Source: Utricularia gibba | Lineage: Eukaryota > Streptophyta > Magnoliopsida > Lamiales > Lentibulariaceae | Length of the DNA stretch: 64,000 nt | Assembly (NCBI GenBank): GCA_002189035.1 | Contig: NEEC01000011.1 | Coordinates: 2,976,001 to 3,040,000, forward strand | Direction: 5' to 3' | Shown here: positions 36,706-46,972 of the stretch, piece after piece | Numbering within the stretch: position 1 is the stretch's first letter | Layout of the letters: every line of letters starts with the position of its first letter | Program-made: the position numbers and the translations under genes | The notes under the pieces: model-generated | The model's database searches: none | Seen by the model: only the letters and a program-made list of their open reading frames with translations | Told to the model about the DNA's origin: nothing

Positions 36706-37436
36706 TCACTGTGGGATATCTCCAACCGGAAGATCCCAGTTGTCATCATCCTCCTTCTTGGGCTTAGCTACGGCCTCTTGCCGATCCCCCGTCCCATTTC
36801 TAGCCTGAGGACGTCTGCAAAAGAAGTCACCACAACCATTTAAACTGAGCATCATTCGGAAACAGGCTACCAAATTCCGTCGAATTGATCAAAATGAGAA
36901 CAAATCGGTAAAGATTTACTGGCTAGCTAACGCCTAGTGGTTTAACACAGCAAAATGATTAAATTAAGAGTTCGCGATTAGGGTAAAGACAGACTAACAG
37001 TATCTTTAGGGTATGTGATCGTAGAGTACCTGCGGCGATTGCGCTTAGCGGCTTCACGAGATTTACGCTTCTTCTCGTCTTGCTTGTTCTCGAAGAATCT
37101 CCGCCGCTTACATTCCTGAATGATTCCGGCCCTCATAACCTCCCTCCTGAACCGACCGAGCAGCCTCTCCTCCGGCTCGGTTTCATCCACAATAACCTGC
37201 ACATTATACGCCGATCGGAAGAACATCGTGTTCGCATACGCAAGCGAAGGGCACACCACCGATGCGATGTCGTTGTTGCTAGGTAATGACGTATTCGACA
37301 ACACCAACGGACGGCTGACTTGCGGCGCCGGAACCTCCACTGAGAGATTCGGAGGCGGAAGCTTCACCGCAGGCGGAGGCGCCGATTTCAGGAAATTGAA
37401 GGAGGAGAAGAAATTCTGCAGAGAGGTAACAGCCAT
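36706..37436 (-). CDS. plastid ribosomal protein bS21c (30S S21; GHS1-like)
   Basis: Two exons, 37030-37436 and 36706-36814 (171 residues). A plastid transit peptide begins MAVTSLQNFFSSFNFL. The S21 core is in residues about 77-140: NVQVIVDETEPEERLLGRFRRE, GIIQECKRRRFFENKQDEKKRK and a run of Arg/Lys. The tail is acidic (KKEDDDNWDLPVGDIPQ). bS21 sits near the 3' end of 16S rRNA on the small subunit. The plant nuclear gene is known in Arabidopsis as GHS1 (glucose hypersensitive). The ATG at 37436 is preferred over an upstream one at 37445. TGGGCC/TGGGCT motifs at 37521-37526 and 37555-37560 lie just upstream. Confidence 0.94.
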
Positions 37437-37843
37437 TTGAAGCAAAACTGACCGGTGGAGCTTCGGATAAGAGCTTATGAGCAGAGCAAAAGCAACTCAA
37501 TCAAAATCCCCATGGCTTCTTGGGCCTTATCTCATGAGCCAGCCTACATTAATTTGGGCTCCTTCCATATCAGTTTTGTACAGAAATAGTGGGTACCCTA
37601 TCGTCCGCCACCAATGTGGGGCCCATCGTCGAGCATATTAGAGTTATTAAAAATAATAAAGACTAATTATATCTGATTAAAAAAATTAAAGATTCTTTAT
37701 GTTTGATAGGTTAAAATTTGAAATTAATTAAATAAGTATTAAACATATTATTTAAATATCTATAACTAAACGTATCATTTTACTTCCACTGCAAGTGCAT
37801 TGCCGCCCTATGTGTATGATACAGAGTAAATTTGCTTACATCT
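37437..37843. promoter_or_regulatory. bS21c promoter with site II motifs; AT-rich spacer
   Basis: TGGGCC at 37521-37526, TGGGCT at 37555-37560 and GGGCCCA at about 37619-37625 cluster within 200 bp of the bS21c start. From 37640 to 37780 the sequence is AT-rich spacer, then 3' UTR of the M48 gene. Confidence 0.45.
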
Positions 37844-39308
37844 TTACTTCACACCCTTGCGACTATTTTTGACGCGCTGAAGTAGCGATTGGTATTCTTG
37901 GCTCCTGGACCATTCGTCGATCTCTCGTGCTCGGAGAACAGGAAGAGGATGGGAAAGCTGCCTTGTCTGCGCATTCCTGCGAAGTGCGCTGGCCCTCTTT
38001 AGTAGGCGTGCAAGTGACTTTGCATTCGAAGGTGTAAAGAGTTGGAGTTTGCAGACCTTATGTACCAGCCAACTGGGGTCGACGAGGCTTTGTCGTAAGA
38101 GCGAGCTTGCTCCAAGAAGGCATCAACGTTCAGCTGATCGGCCATGGAGGGGCAGCCACCGGCTAATTTCATCAGAACAGAGATGACCACCTCTTGTAGG
38201 GGCATGACAGAGGAGTTCATAGAACAAGTCACTACGTATGTTTGTATTGATTCAGGAGCTGTGAGAAAGTTCTGTGATTATCTCTACCTTTGGGTCTCGA
38301 GAAACCAGAAGGGCCGCACGGTCGCATGTAAGTTCGGCTGCACGAAGCCAGCGGAAGAGTTGCTCCTCTAATCTCTGAGCTATGAAACCGCCGAGGCCTG
38401 ATAAACAAGGGTGAAAGATGAGGAAAATGGCCCGATGTTTCAGAGAATTCAGTTTCGTACCGGGTACAGCATATGCCCCAAGTGTGAGGATATTAGCCAA
38501 AGTGAGCCAGACGCCATGGTCACATTTGAGATGCCCCAACTCATGAGCCAAAACAGTCTGCAAGATACACAAGATGCATTCCATGACTCAGAAGTCGGAT
38601 GATAGGGGAAAAACTAAGGAGCACCTGCAACTCCTTCCTTGACAGAAGTTCCACTAAGCTGGTATGGACAACAACAAATGGTTTCTTTCCACTCATGGCC
38701 AGGGTGTACGCATTCGGCACAGGACTCTGGCGCAAGTACAGGTCCGGTGGCTCGACGTTCAGTACACCGGCCGCCTCAGTCATCAGTTCATGAAGTTCAG
38801 GTAGCTGTACATCAAGCCAAAGTCATCCCCCTACTCAGAAAATCGTGATGCAAATTGAGAATACAACTAAAAAAATACATAAGAAAAAAAACCTGGTTTT
38901 TGGAAACAAGAAGAGATGTTCCAATATTCTCCATAAACATAACTTGCTCAGCAATACTTCCTGATCATAGAAGTGGTAAGTAAATCTTCCCTTCTCTGAT
39001 TTCAATTGCGCAACTCACGATTACCTAATACCGCTTTCCCGATTTCATTCAATCCAGGAATCGCTCTCAAAATCAAGGTATTCTGCTAAGAAATCAGTGT
39101 TAAACAGCCGGAAAGAAGACTCGAAGAAAATCAAGAGAGTTACTTGTCTATCTAGAGGATGCCTAAAATCATCAGCATCAAGATGGCGAATAGCCGGAGA
39201 AGCAGCAGCGACAGCTCTAGGAACGAAGACTTTCCACCGTGGAGGCTTCGGCGCAGAGAAGACACTCATTGAACAGTTGAAGAACGATACAGAAACCGCA
39301 GCAGCCAT
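37844..39308 (-). CDS. M48-family zinc metallopeptidase, probably plastid (At3g27110-like)
   Basis: Exons: 39144-39308, 39025-39082, 38893-38960, 38625-38804, 38461-38557, 38288-38397, 38057-38190 and 37844-37976. Zinc-binding HELGH is at residues 162-166 (TVLAHELGHLKCDHG), and the third ligand lies in RAAELTCDRAALL. PDLYLRQSPVPNAYTLA and KPFVVVHTSLVELLSRKELQ are conserved M48 sequences. The N-terminal ~40 residues look like a plastid transit peptide. The final exon restores the conserved QTRQLSHPLPVLRAREIDEWSRS before the stop. Homologues are Oma1/HtpX-like proteases of organelle membranes; substrates are unknown. Start at 39308 (MAAAVS) is preferred over 39335 (MDTSDES). Confidence 0.92.
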
Positions 39309-39703
39309 TGGCTTCGATTCATCAGACGTGTCCACAGTTTTATCTGCTGGTAACGGTTACTGCCGTGTCCTTCTCCTTTTTGGCTTCAAAACGGCTTACG
39401 TGTACCACCCTACCTCTCACAGTTTTTTCATTAATAATCTCTTGAAATTAATATTTAAAAAATCATTATTAAATTGTTTTAGATTCACCGTTTGATTTCA
39501 AGACATGGGATCTTGTGTTGCGTACGGCTTGATGGAATTCCCATCTTCTACGCAACAGCGAGATTCGAAAATTGCAGCAGGACTTTAACCATGACGACTG
39601 CAATGAATAATCTCCTGAGGTAACTGCTTGTGTTTCGCAATCGCCGTTTGTCTATTTGTACCCGGCGTTGAGGATCACGTTTGCCAGGAAAAGCGAACGG
39701 GAG
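39309..39703. other. divergent promoter interval, M48 gene / first DUF3339 gene
   Basis: The interval includes AT-rich sequence at 39425-39485 and the leader of the DUF3339 gene. No other gene was seen. Confidence 0.4.
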
Positions 39704-39913
39704 GATGTCGGATTGGGGGCCGGTGTTCGTCGCCGTGTTCTTGTTCGTGCTGCTGACTCCGGGCTGCTGATTCAGATTCCGGGCCGGAATCGTTACGTGG
39801 AGTTCGGAAACTTTCAGACGAGCGGAGTCTCCGTTTTGGTTCACGCCGTTTTGTACTTCGGTCTGAGTTGTATCTTCCTTCTGGCCATCGGAGTCCACAT
39901 GTACCTCGGCTAG
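39704..39913 (+). CDS. DUF3339 small membrane protein, frame broken by one base
   Basis: ATG at 39704 starts MSDWGPVFVAVFLFVLLTPG, the standard DUF3339 N-terminus. After the codons for Thr-Pro-Gly at about 39761 the frame hits TGA, while the next frame continues with the family sequence LLIQIPGRNRYVEFGNF and a second transmembrane helix to VHMYLG and a stop at 39911-39913. One extra base in the GGG at 39761-39763 would join them. The family comprises proteins of about 70 residues with two membrane spans, of unknown function. It is the first of three DUF3339 copies here. Either the genomic base was missed in sequencing or this copy is a recent pseudogene. Confidence 0.75.
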   Translation, partial: DVGLGAGVRRRVLVRAADSGLLIQIPGRNRYVEFGNFQTSGVSVLVHAVLYFGLSCIFLLAIGVHMYLG

Positions 39914-40108
39914 AGCGAGGGCAGATTAGACATTAATAATTGCATTAGGATGATTTAATTGTTAAAATGAAAGATCTCCCCCCAAGCCGTACATACGACT
40001 TAAACAATATTTTGGAAAATAAAATGAGTTTATATGAAATAAAAGAGGAGTTGGACAAGGGCCCTACATATCAGATCCAGCAGGGTGGATCCTTCGCGGT
40101 GCGGTGAA

Positions 40109-40318
40109 ATGGCGGACTGGGGCGCGGTGCTGATCGGCGTAGTTCTCTTCGTCCTGCTCCAGCCAGGGCTCCTCTTCCAGATTCCCGGCAACAACCGCCC
40201 CGTGGAATTCGGCACTATGACGACCAACGGCAAGGCAATCGCTCTCCACACTCTCCTCTTCCTCATTCTCTACGCCGTGCTAATCCTCGCCTTGCATGTA
40301 CACATCTACACTGGTTGA
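40109..40318 (+). CDS. DUF3339 small membrane protein
   Basis: An intact 69-residue single-exon gene. MADWGAVLIGVVLFVLLQPG forms the first membrane span; FQIPGNNRPVEFGTM is the conserved loop; the second span is IALHTLLFLILYAVLILAL, ending HVHIYTG. The open frame begins upstream at 40085, but ATG 40109 gives the family start. It lies 195 bp after the broken copy, in the same orientation. Confidence 0.92.
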   Translation: MADWGAVLIGVVLFVLLQPGLLFQIPGNNRPVEFGTMTTNGKAIALHTLLFLILYAVLILALHVHIYTG

Positions 40319-40651
40319 TCCCGTTCCAGGTTTTTGTCGCCTGGAATTTCAAAGCCGTTTTATTCGAATCTCGCTGTTATTGACCTGCCGATTTGGTTAG
40401 AGTCATCTGGTTTTCAGTTGAAATTGACCTAATCGCCGTTAATTTTCTGGATTTCACATTATCGTGCGTCGATTAACCTAATTTTTCTTGTTATGCTAAT
40501 CCTCTGTTCTGCTTCACGCGCTGCTGATCGATATTTCCAGAAACTGTATACGGTTGTCACTGAGATGAGTTTCATATGAGTAATAAATGTAAGTCAAATG
40601 TTATAAATTCTGTCGAGTATATTGCAAGTCGCAGGGGCAGCCGAGCGGAGC

Positions 40652-40864
40652 TCAGCCGGACCGCATGTGAACTCCGATGGCTACAATCAAGATGGTGTAG
40701 ATACAGAAGTAGATCACAGCATGAACCAGTATGGAGATTCCACTGGTGTACATGTTGCCGAACTCGATCACCCTTGCCCTCGCCGGCAATTGGAAGAGCA
40801 GCCCCGGCGAGAGGAGCACGAACATCACCACCGCCACGATGACAGGCCCCCAATCCGCACCCAT
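40652..40864 (-). CDS. DUF3339 small membrane protein
   Basis: An intact 70-residue gene, inverted relative to the two preceding copies. MGADWGPVIVAVVMFVLLSPG, loop LPARARVIEFGNMYTSG and second span VHAVIYFCIYTILIVAIGV, ending HMRSG. ATG 40864 is chosen because the upstream frame (to 41041) lacks family similarity. Convergent with the second copy. Confidence 0.92.
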   Translation of the reverse strand: MGADWGPVIVAVVMFVLLSPGLLFQLPARARVIEFGNMYTSGISILVHAVIYFCIYTILIVAIGVHMRSG

Positions 40865-41598
40865 TCTCGTAAGACAAAACCTGAACTCCAACTGGGGGTA
40901 AAGTAGGAGGCCTGTCTTTGCATAGGGAAGAAGGACCTGAGGAGTTAAAGGTGGTGGAAGGGCGTAAAGGGAGGCAAAGTATATCAAGCAATCGGCTGCC
41001 TGATTGCATCGCATCACACTGCACCATTTCAATTGGACCAATTTTAAATCAATAGGTTAACCATTCAATTTTGGACGGAAGGCAAAGAAACTCCTTTTGG
41101 GCTTCAGGCTGGCGGCCCAATCCGCCACCGACTTTTTTTGTTTTCATCTTTTAGATTTGTTCGCGGCACAGTAGAAATCGGCGAACTTCCCGCTCCCAAG
41201 GTCCCAAAATTTTTCGACAGACTTTTCCGTTGGTTTTCTAGGGTTCACGTTGTAAGTTTTTAACGTCTGCTGGAGCAATTGGATCCGGCTTTCCGGACAT
41301 TTTCAGGTAGATGTTTCTTTATCCCGTTCTGCTCCGTTTGCTTCGTCGCGAAATTTCGCTACGGTTGCTGTTGATGTTCATGGTGTTGTTTCTCTGCAAA
41401 GCAAACACCTTCTGTGGATGTGTGTATCATGTAACCTTAGATTTATGGATATTTGTTCAGTTGAGCGAGTAGAATGTGAGAAGGATAGTTTTGATGCTAC
41501 AAAAAAGGCAACAGTTCCAATTATTCAGTGCTTTTTGGCAAGGTCTGATTTCCGCGTTTTTCTTAGGGATTGTTGCAGGGAAAAAATCTTGGTATCAA
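40865..41598. promoter_or_regulatory. divergent promoter interval, DUF3339 (-) / NET-like gene (+)
   Basis: TTGGGCTTC at 41097-41105 and GGCCCAATC at 41113-41121 are site II-like. The rest includes the 5' UTR, and perhaps a 5' UTR intron, of the plus-strand gene. An ORF from 41476 is open in frame with that gene. Confidence 0.4.
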
Positions 41599-42935
41599 AT
41601 GAGTACTAATGAATCAGGACCAAACTTATTTGGTCTGTACAGGGATGAAGTGTCAGAGTTACTGTCTCAAGACGATGATGTCTTACCTTTTCCAAATCAA
41701 CTTTCTTTCCCTGGAAACATACATGAGGAGAGTGCCACAGGGTCGAATGCAATAGGGGCTATGCTCTCCGAGTTCAAAAGAGAGCGGTTAGCATCATTAT
41801 TAAGGAGAAGTGCAGTTGACTTTGCTTGCGAGGTTGAGGAGGAGGTATAGAATTCCATGTATGATATTTTTGCTGCACGTTTTGATGACCTACAAGAAGT
41901 ACAGAGGTTTCATTGTAGCTTTTGTGGTGCTGCGTGTTTCTCTATGTATGTGACATCATTTTTTTTTTCTTGACATGTGTTTGTATTGCTCCATGCTGAC
42001 TATGCTTTGTGGCACATTTAAAGAGTTCCGAGTATTATGCGTTCCCGTGCTTATGGATGGTTTTGGTAGATGGCAAAGCCTGCTGAGTCTGCACACCAGA
42101 TACGTTCACTTTTGAGAAGAAAGAAAAGCGGTTCCGACTCTGATGAATCTGTTCACGAGAAGGGGGTGAAAACATCGTCTACAAGTTTGGTACGCAGCTC
42201 CCTAAACCAGTGCTTTAGTTTCACAAAAATTTTTCTCATGAAGTTCACTTGCTTTTCCAGTATGTCATGCTGACTTTTGTTTTGGGTGTTATTTTTTGTG
42301 TCTTCTTTTCAGTGCAGTGATGATTTAGACTTTGTTTTAGGGAATGATCCCACCAAGGTTGAAGCTTTGATTGACAGGCACAGTCAGGAACTTGCTGATG
42401 CAGTAGGTATCTCGACTACCATTGCAACTTGGCGATGACTGAGCAATGCTAAGCCTAACAACACTCTTCTTATGAGATTTCCATTAACGTTCTTAACACA
42501 TTGATGCAGTTGCTTCAAGTGGAGCAGCATCTCGAGGAGTTCCTAAACACTGTAATGACCACTTGCAGGTAGTTGAGATAACTCCTTCCCCACACCCACC
42601 ACTTTCAATCCAATGCTGTTAGTATGTAACAGAATCCATTTTTCCTCCCTAAATTCTGATACAGGCCAATGACAATGGCTGAAAAGGAACAACTTTGCCG
42701 ATGGATTCAGGAACTATCCCCAACAGAACTTGACACCGTCGTAGAAATACTACGACATGGCAAGCCCAGGGCAGCTGAACCCAGCACCGAAGTGCTTGTC
42801 AACCTAGACGAAGAGGTAGCACCAAGCTTCATATTTCTTCAGAGGCTTATCTTTGAAGTTCAAAACGTTCCCTTTTCGCAGGATAATACAACACTATGGA
42901 GATTATACTTCTTCGTCAAGGCCTCCGGTCGCTGA
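41599..42935 (+). CDS. unrecognised plant protein with NET-like C-terminal domain
   Basis: Six exons: 41599-41844, 42070-42189, 42313-42402, 42510-42568, 42665-42815 and 42882-42935; 239 residues. The N-terminal part has NLFGLYRDEVSELLSQDDD and SEFKRERLASLLRRSAVDF; a basic Ser-rich stretch follows (RSLLRRKKSGSDSD). The C-terminal third (LLQVEQHLEEFLNTVMTTC, MTMAEKEQLCRWIQELSPTEL, VVEILRHGKP) resembles the extraterminal NET fold of bromodomain proteins (EEK.L...I..L....L..VV.II), which suggests chromatin-linked peptide binding. No bromodomain is present. The start could be ATG 41599 or 41476 in the same frame. The function is not known to me. Confidence 0.7.
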
Positions 42936-43672
42936 AGAAGGCTCGCCGGGTGGAAGGTTTCCGATGTTCTTGTCCACTGCGTGGTGGCGCCTCCACGGAG
43001 CAAGTTTCGGTAGACACTCACCCAGCTTTGATATGCCTTCATGTGTTCATAGAAAGCATGCTGCCCCTGTGTTGTCTTCCTTATAAAATACTCAGAAACA
43101 ACACCTGTTATGATGTTTATAGAAATTTAGGGGTCAAAAGACGAAAGTTGTCATTCTGTGTCAAAAAAATGTTTTAGGTTTTTATTGTTAAGGATTTTTT
43201 TTATTATTTTGTATTTATTGATGATTAATTCAGTTATTTTAATATAAATATACAAAATGATACAATTGTTATTTAGATATTAGATCTCACTCTTTTATTT
43301 CACAGAAATTCGGTTTCAAAAATTATAAATGTGATTAAGATTCTTTAAAAAGTATTTGTTAATGAAAATAAAGTTGGGAAAATATTATGCGCATTAGAAT
43401 CGTGATTTAGGAATGGTTTATAAGGAAATAAATATTCATGAAATATAGAAGGGGTATTTAGAGAAATCGAATCTAACAACGTGTTCATAACCCCGATTCT
43501 CCCGCTCATCTCATGATCCTTCTTCGGATTCGATTATCTCCTTCGATTTTTGCCTACAAATGCGTTTTTGATGATGAGAATCATCTACTGAGATGCGAAT
43601 TCGAATCCGCAATCTGTTTGTTGATACTGCTTCTGCGGGGTCTTTCTCCGATCGACACATCTTTCTCCAGTT
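42936..43672. other. AT-rich intergenic
   Basis: This is the 3' UTR of the preceding gene, a highly AT-rich segment at about 43190-43450, then the leader of the uridine kinase gene. No other gene was seen. Confidence 0.45.
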
Positions 43673-46250
43673 ATGGAATCTGAGCCTATTCTCGCGCTCA
43701 ATAACCATGGAGGATGCTTCGAGTTTCAGGAATGCGGAAGCAAAGTGCCATTCGTGATCGGTGAGTCGGAGATCGATTTTTGCGCGTTGTGTTTTTTTTT
43801 TGGTTATGGCGGTTTGTAGTGATTTCTGTTTGTTTGACTGTGGTTGGAATTTGAAGGAGTGGCTGGTGGGACTGCTTCCGGGAAAACTACTGTTTGTAAT
43901 ATGATCATGTCACAGCTCAGTGATCACAGAGTTGTGCTTGTGCATCAAGTAAACTTTTTTCCCCTCATTCTGCATTTGCTTGTTTTTTGTAGCTTTGTCA
44001 AGGTAATTTGTGCTGCATGATCGTGTGGCTTAGCAAATGAAAAAATGTGACTGACTGCAGGATTCATTTTATCGACCCTTGACTGATGAGCAGTTGCAGA
44101 AAGTCAATGATTATAACTTTGATCATCCAGGTATGCGCATTCTGTGATTTAGAGTTCCTCTCTATTTCGTTGTTTCCCAGCCGGTATTTCTGGTTGTTCG
44201 GCAACGTCTTTTTTATTTTTTAACCCTCACATACGCTGTGCTGAGTATGCATGGCTAAGTATTTGGTTTGTCTCAAAAAATTTCTTTCTTTTCCTCAGAT
44301 GCTTTTGATGCAGAGCATCTGCTTTCATGCATGGAAGCGCTAAAAGGGGGAAAGCCAGTGTGCATTCCCCATTATGATTACAAAACACACAAATGCACTC
44401 AGAAGGCTCGAATGGTACCTCATTAATTCTTGTTATACCAGAATCATAACTTTATATACAGTACGTCTTGCTTTCTCATCAGCAAAATTCTGCAGGTGAA
44501 CTTCTGTGATGTTGTAATCCTGGAAGGGATCTTAGTGCTTCATGACGCTCGTGTACGTGAGCTTATGAACATGATGATCTTTGTTGATGCAGGTTCTGTG
44601 ATTTCAAGCTTTATTTAGATTCTTCTGAATGGCTTGTGTGAAAGTTCATGGCTAAGGGAATTGCAATAATTTTAGTGATCTCTGTACCAAAATTGAGTAT
44701 AGGGTTTCTAGATCATTCATAAGCATCTCTAAATCAAATTGGTGCACTGCAGATTCTGATCTACGCCTTGCTAGAAGGATACGACGGGATACCACTGAGC
44801 GGGGCCGAAGCGTTGAGAAGGTTCTTGACCAAGTTAGTATAGGCTATTACCCTGGATCTTTTTGTTGTATGTTTCCGTGCGTTTACCAATGTTCTTGTGT
44901 TTTCCATCACAGTATTCTAAGTTCGTGAAGCCAAGCTTTGAAGAATTTATACTTCCATCCAAGAAACATGCGGATGTGATCATTCCCCGAGGAGCAGACA
45001 ATGATGTTGCCATCGACCTGATAGTACAGCATATACGCACAAAACTTGGACAGCATGATCTATGCAAAATATATCCCAATCTTAATGTCATGCGATCAAC
45101 ATTCCAGGTATCTTGATATTTTCTTTGGCTCTCATCTGATTTAAATCTCATGAAAACATTCACCTTCTATCTAGATAAGGGGATGCACACGCTTGTCAGG
45201 GATGCAAAAACAGCCTGCCACGATTTCGTTTTCTATGCAGACCGGCTCATTCGATTGGTATTGCATCCTTCTCTCTATACTGTTCCCTTCCATGTTTTTG
45301 TCTCATTCTATCAAACTAAACCACATTGGTTTCCACAATGTTCCAGGTTGTGGAGTATGGCCTGGGCCATCTTCCATTCACCGAAAAACAGATCAGTACC
45401 CCTACAGGTAACTTTCTGGCTGCCCTTATACACTGCGAATTCAGTTCGATCTTTGGTTGCCCATCTGCTTCCCTAGGATCCGTCTATTCCGGGGTAGTAT
45501 TCCACAAGCGTTTATGTGGTGTATCCGTCATTAGAAGGTATGATGTGGGAAGGAATAATATTGCCTTTTGCTTCTACACATCATCCCTGCATCACAGTTG
45601 TAGAATTTTGTCAACAGCGGGGAAAGCATGGAGAACGCCCTGAGAGCTTGTTGTAAAGCTATCAAGATTGGCAAAATCCTAATCCATCCAGATGGTGAAA
45701 ACGGCCGTCAGGTTTCTCCCCAAGAAAATTTCATCATCCCATTTTTTCCTCAAAATCCCCTCACACCTCTCTTTGCCGTTGCAGCTAATCTATGAAAAGC
45801 TGCCGCAAGACATCGCAAGCCGCCACGTCTTGCTTCTCGACCCCGTCCTCGCCACAGGTATCCATCTGATCATTTCAATCCCAATATAACCACACACAAG
45901 AAGCGAATCCTTCAACTCTATGTGATGAATGATCAGGTAACTCAGCGGTGACAGCAATATCCGTGCTGCTTAGTAAGGGAGTCCCTGAGCCCAACATCAT
46001 CTTCCTCAACCTAATAGCAGTCCGTTCATTCCTCCATCACTACTACTGGTCACTATTTCTAAGCTTCAATCTCTCACACTTCCCTTCATATGAACTTGAT
46101 GCTCAGGCGCCCGAAGGAATCCACAAGGTCTGTAAAAGCTTCCCAAGACTCAAGATTGTAACATCAGAAATAGACACATCGCTCAACAAAGACATGCAAG
46201 TCACTCCAGGAATGGGGGAGTTTGCGGATCGCTATTTTGGTACAAGATGA
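43673..46250 (+). CDS. uridine kinase / uracil phosphoribosyltransferase-like bifunctional protein
   Basis: About 14 exons. The kinase half has the P-loop [12 protein letters not shown] (residues 30-41, split by the first intron), [21 protein letters not shown] and [16 protein letters not shown]. The second half is a PRTase fold with [38 protein letters not shown] and the PRPP loop [15 protein letters not shown]. It ends [14 protein letters not shown]. Plant UKL proteins salvage uridine to UMP; for several the UPRT half has been questioned (family knowledge). Arabidopsis homologues are UKL1/UKL2. Start ATG 43673 gives [13 protein letters not shown]. The last intron before APEGIH and the others have normal GT-AG borders. 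Confidence 0.93.
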
Positions 46251-46972
46251 TTGCATTCTCAACATCTAATGCCTAAATCCAGATAGGTAAATCACAAATG
46301 GCACTGTAATTTTTATTCTTTTTCACCTACAGCTCATTCTTTCATGTTGCATGAGGCATACAGATGCTGCTATTTATTAACATCACAAAAATTTTACTTC
46401 TGTCAGAGGAGGATGCATCACCCAACCAGCACTATGGTGAAACCAAAGTGATGAAATATTAATTATAGATAGACAATACAATGAAAAACTGGGTCTAGGT
46501 TTCTACCCACATTGCCTATGATCGAGGCCTGGTGAAATTCAATCACATAGGCCTCGATATCATAAGATAGTATAATCATCATTTTTTTTCATATTGAAAT
46601 AAAAAATTAATATTAAAAATGATTAATTTTTTCAAATACATATCATGAAATGATTAAATTTTTGAATTACCTCTTGTCGAAATCTTGTAAAAAGCTGGGT
46701 CGGCCCTTCATCACGCATGGCCCATTGTTCGGGGTCGGATCCGCTTGATAAACTGCGCTTCTTCTGCAGCGTCATCATCCTACGACCCTGAATCAAAGCC
46801 AGGAGCACCTTCAATTGATCATGGACCTGGAATAGTGAAAGAGCGGCATTTACAGTGCTCTGCTTCACAATGAGTGCTGTAATCTGGGGAGCTTTCTTAG
46901 GGAACACAGAGCCATGCAATCCCTCTGGGAATAATGATGAATTCAACCTTGATAAGAGTTCTCCAGGATCCC
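46251..46972. other. convergent 3' ends; contains an ORF of doubtful status
   Basis: This lies between the uridine kinase stop and the CRM-gene stop. A minus-strand frame at 46632-46946 (104 codons) follows the CRM stop directly. It looks like 3' UTR read by chance, but its basic, polar sequence is not obviously random. Confidence 0.4.

Noticed and set aside
36478..36843. 121-codon plus-strand ORF with hydrophobic segment
   Set aside because: Overlaps the second exon and 3' UTR of bS21c in antisense; no family match.
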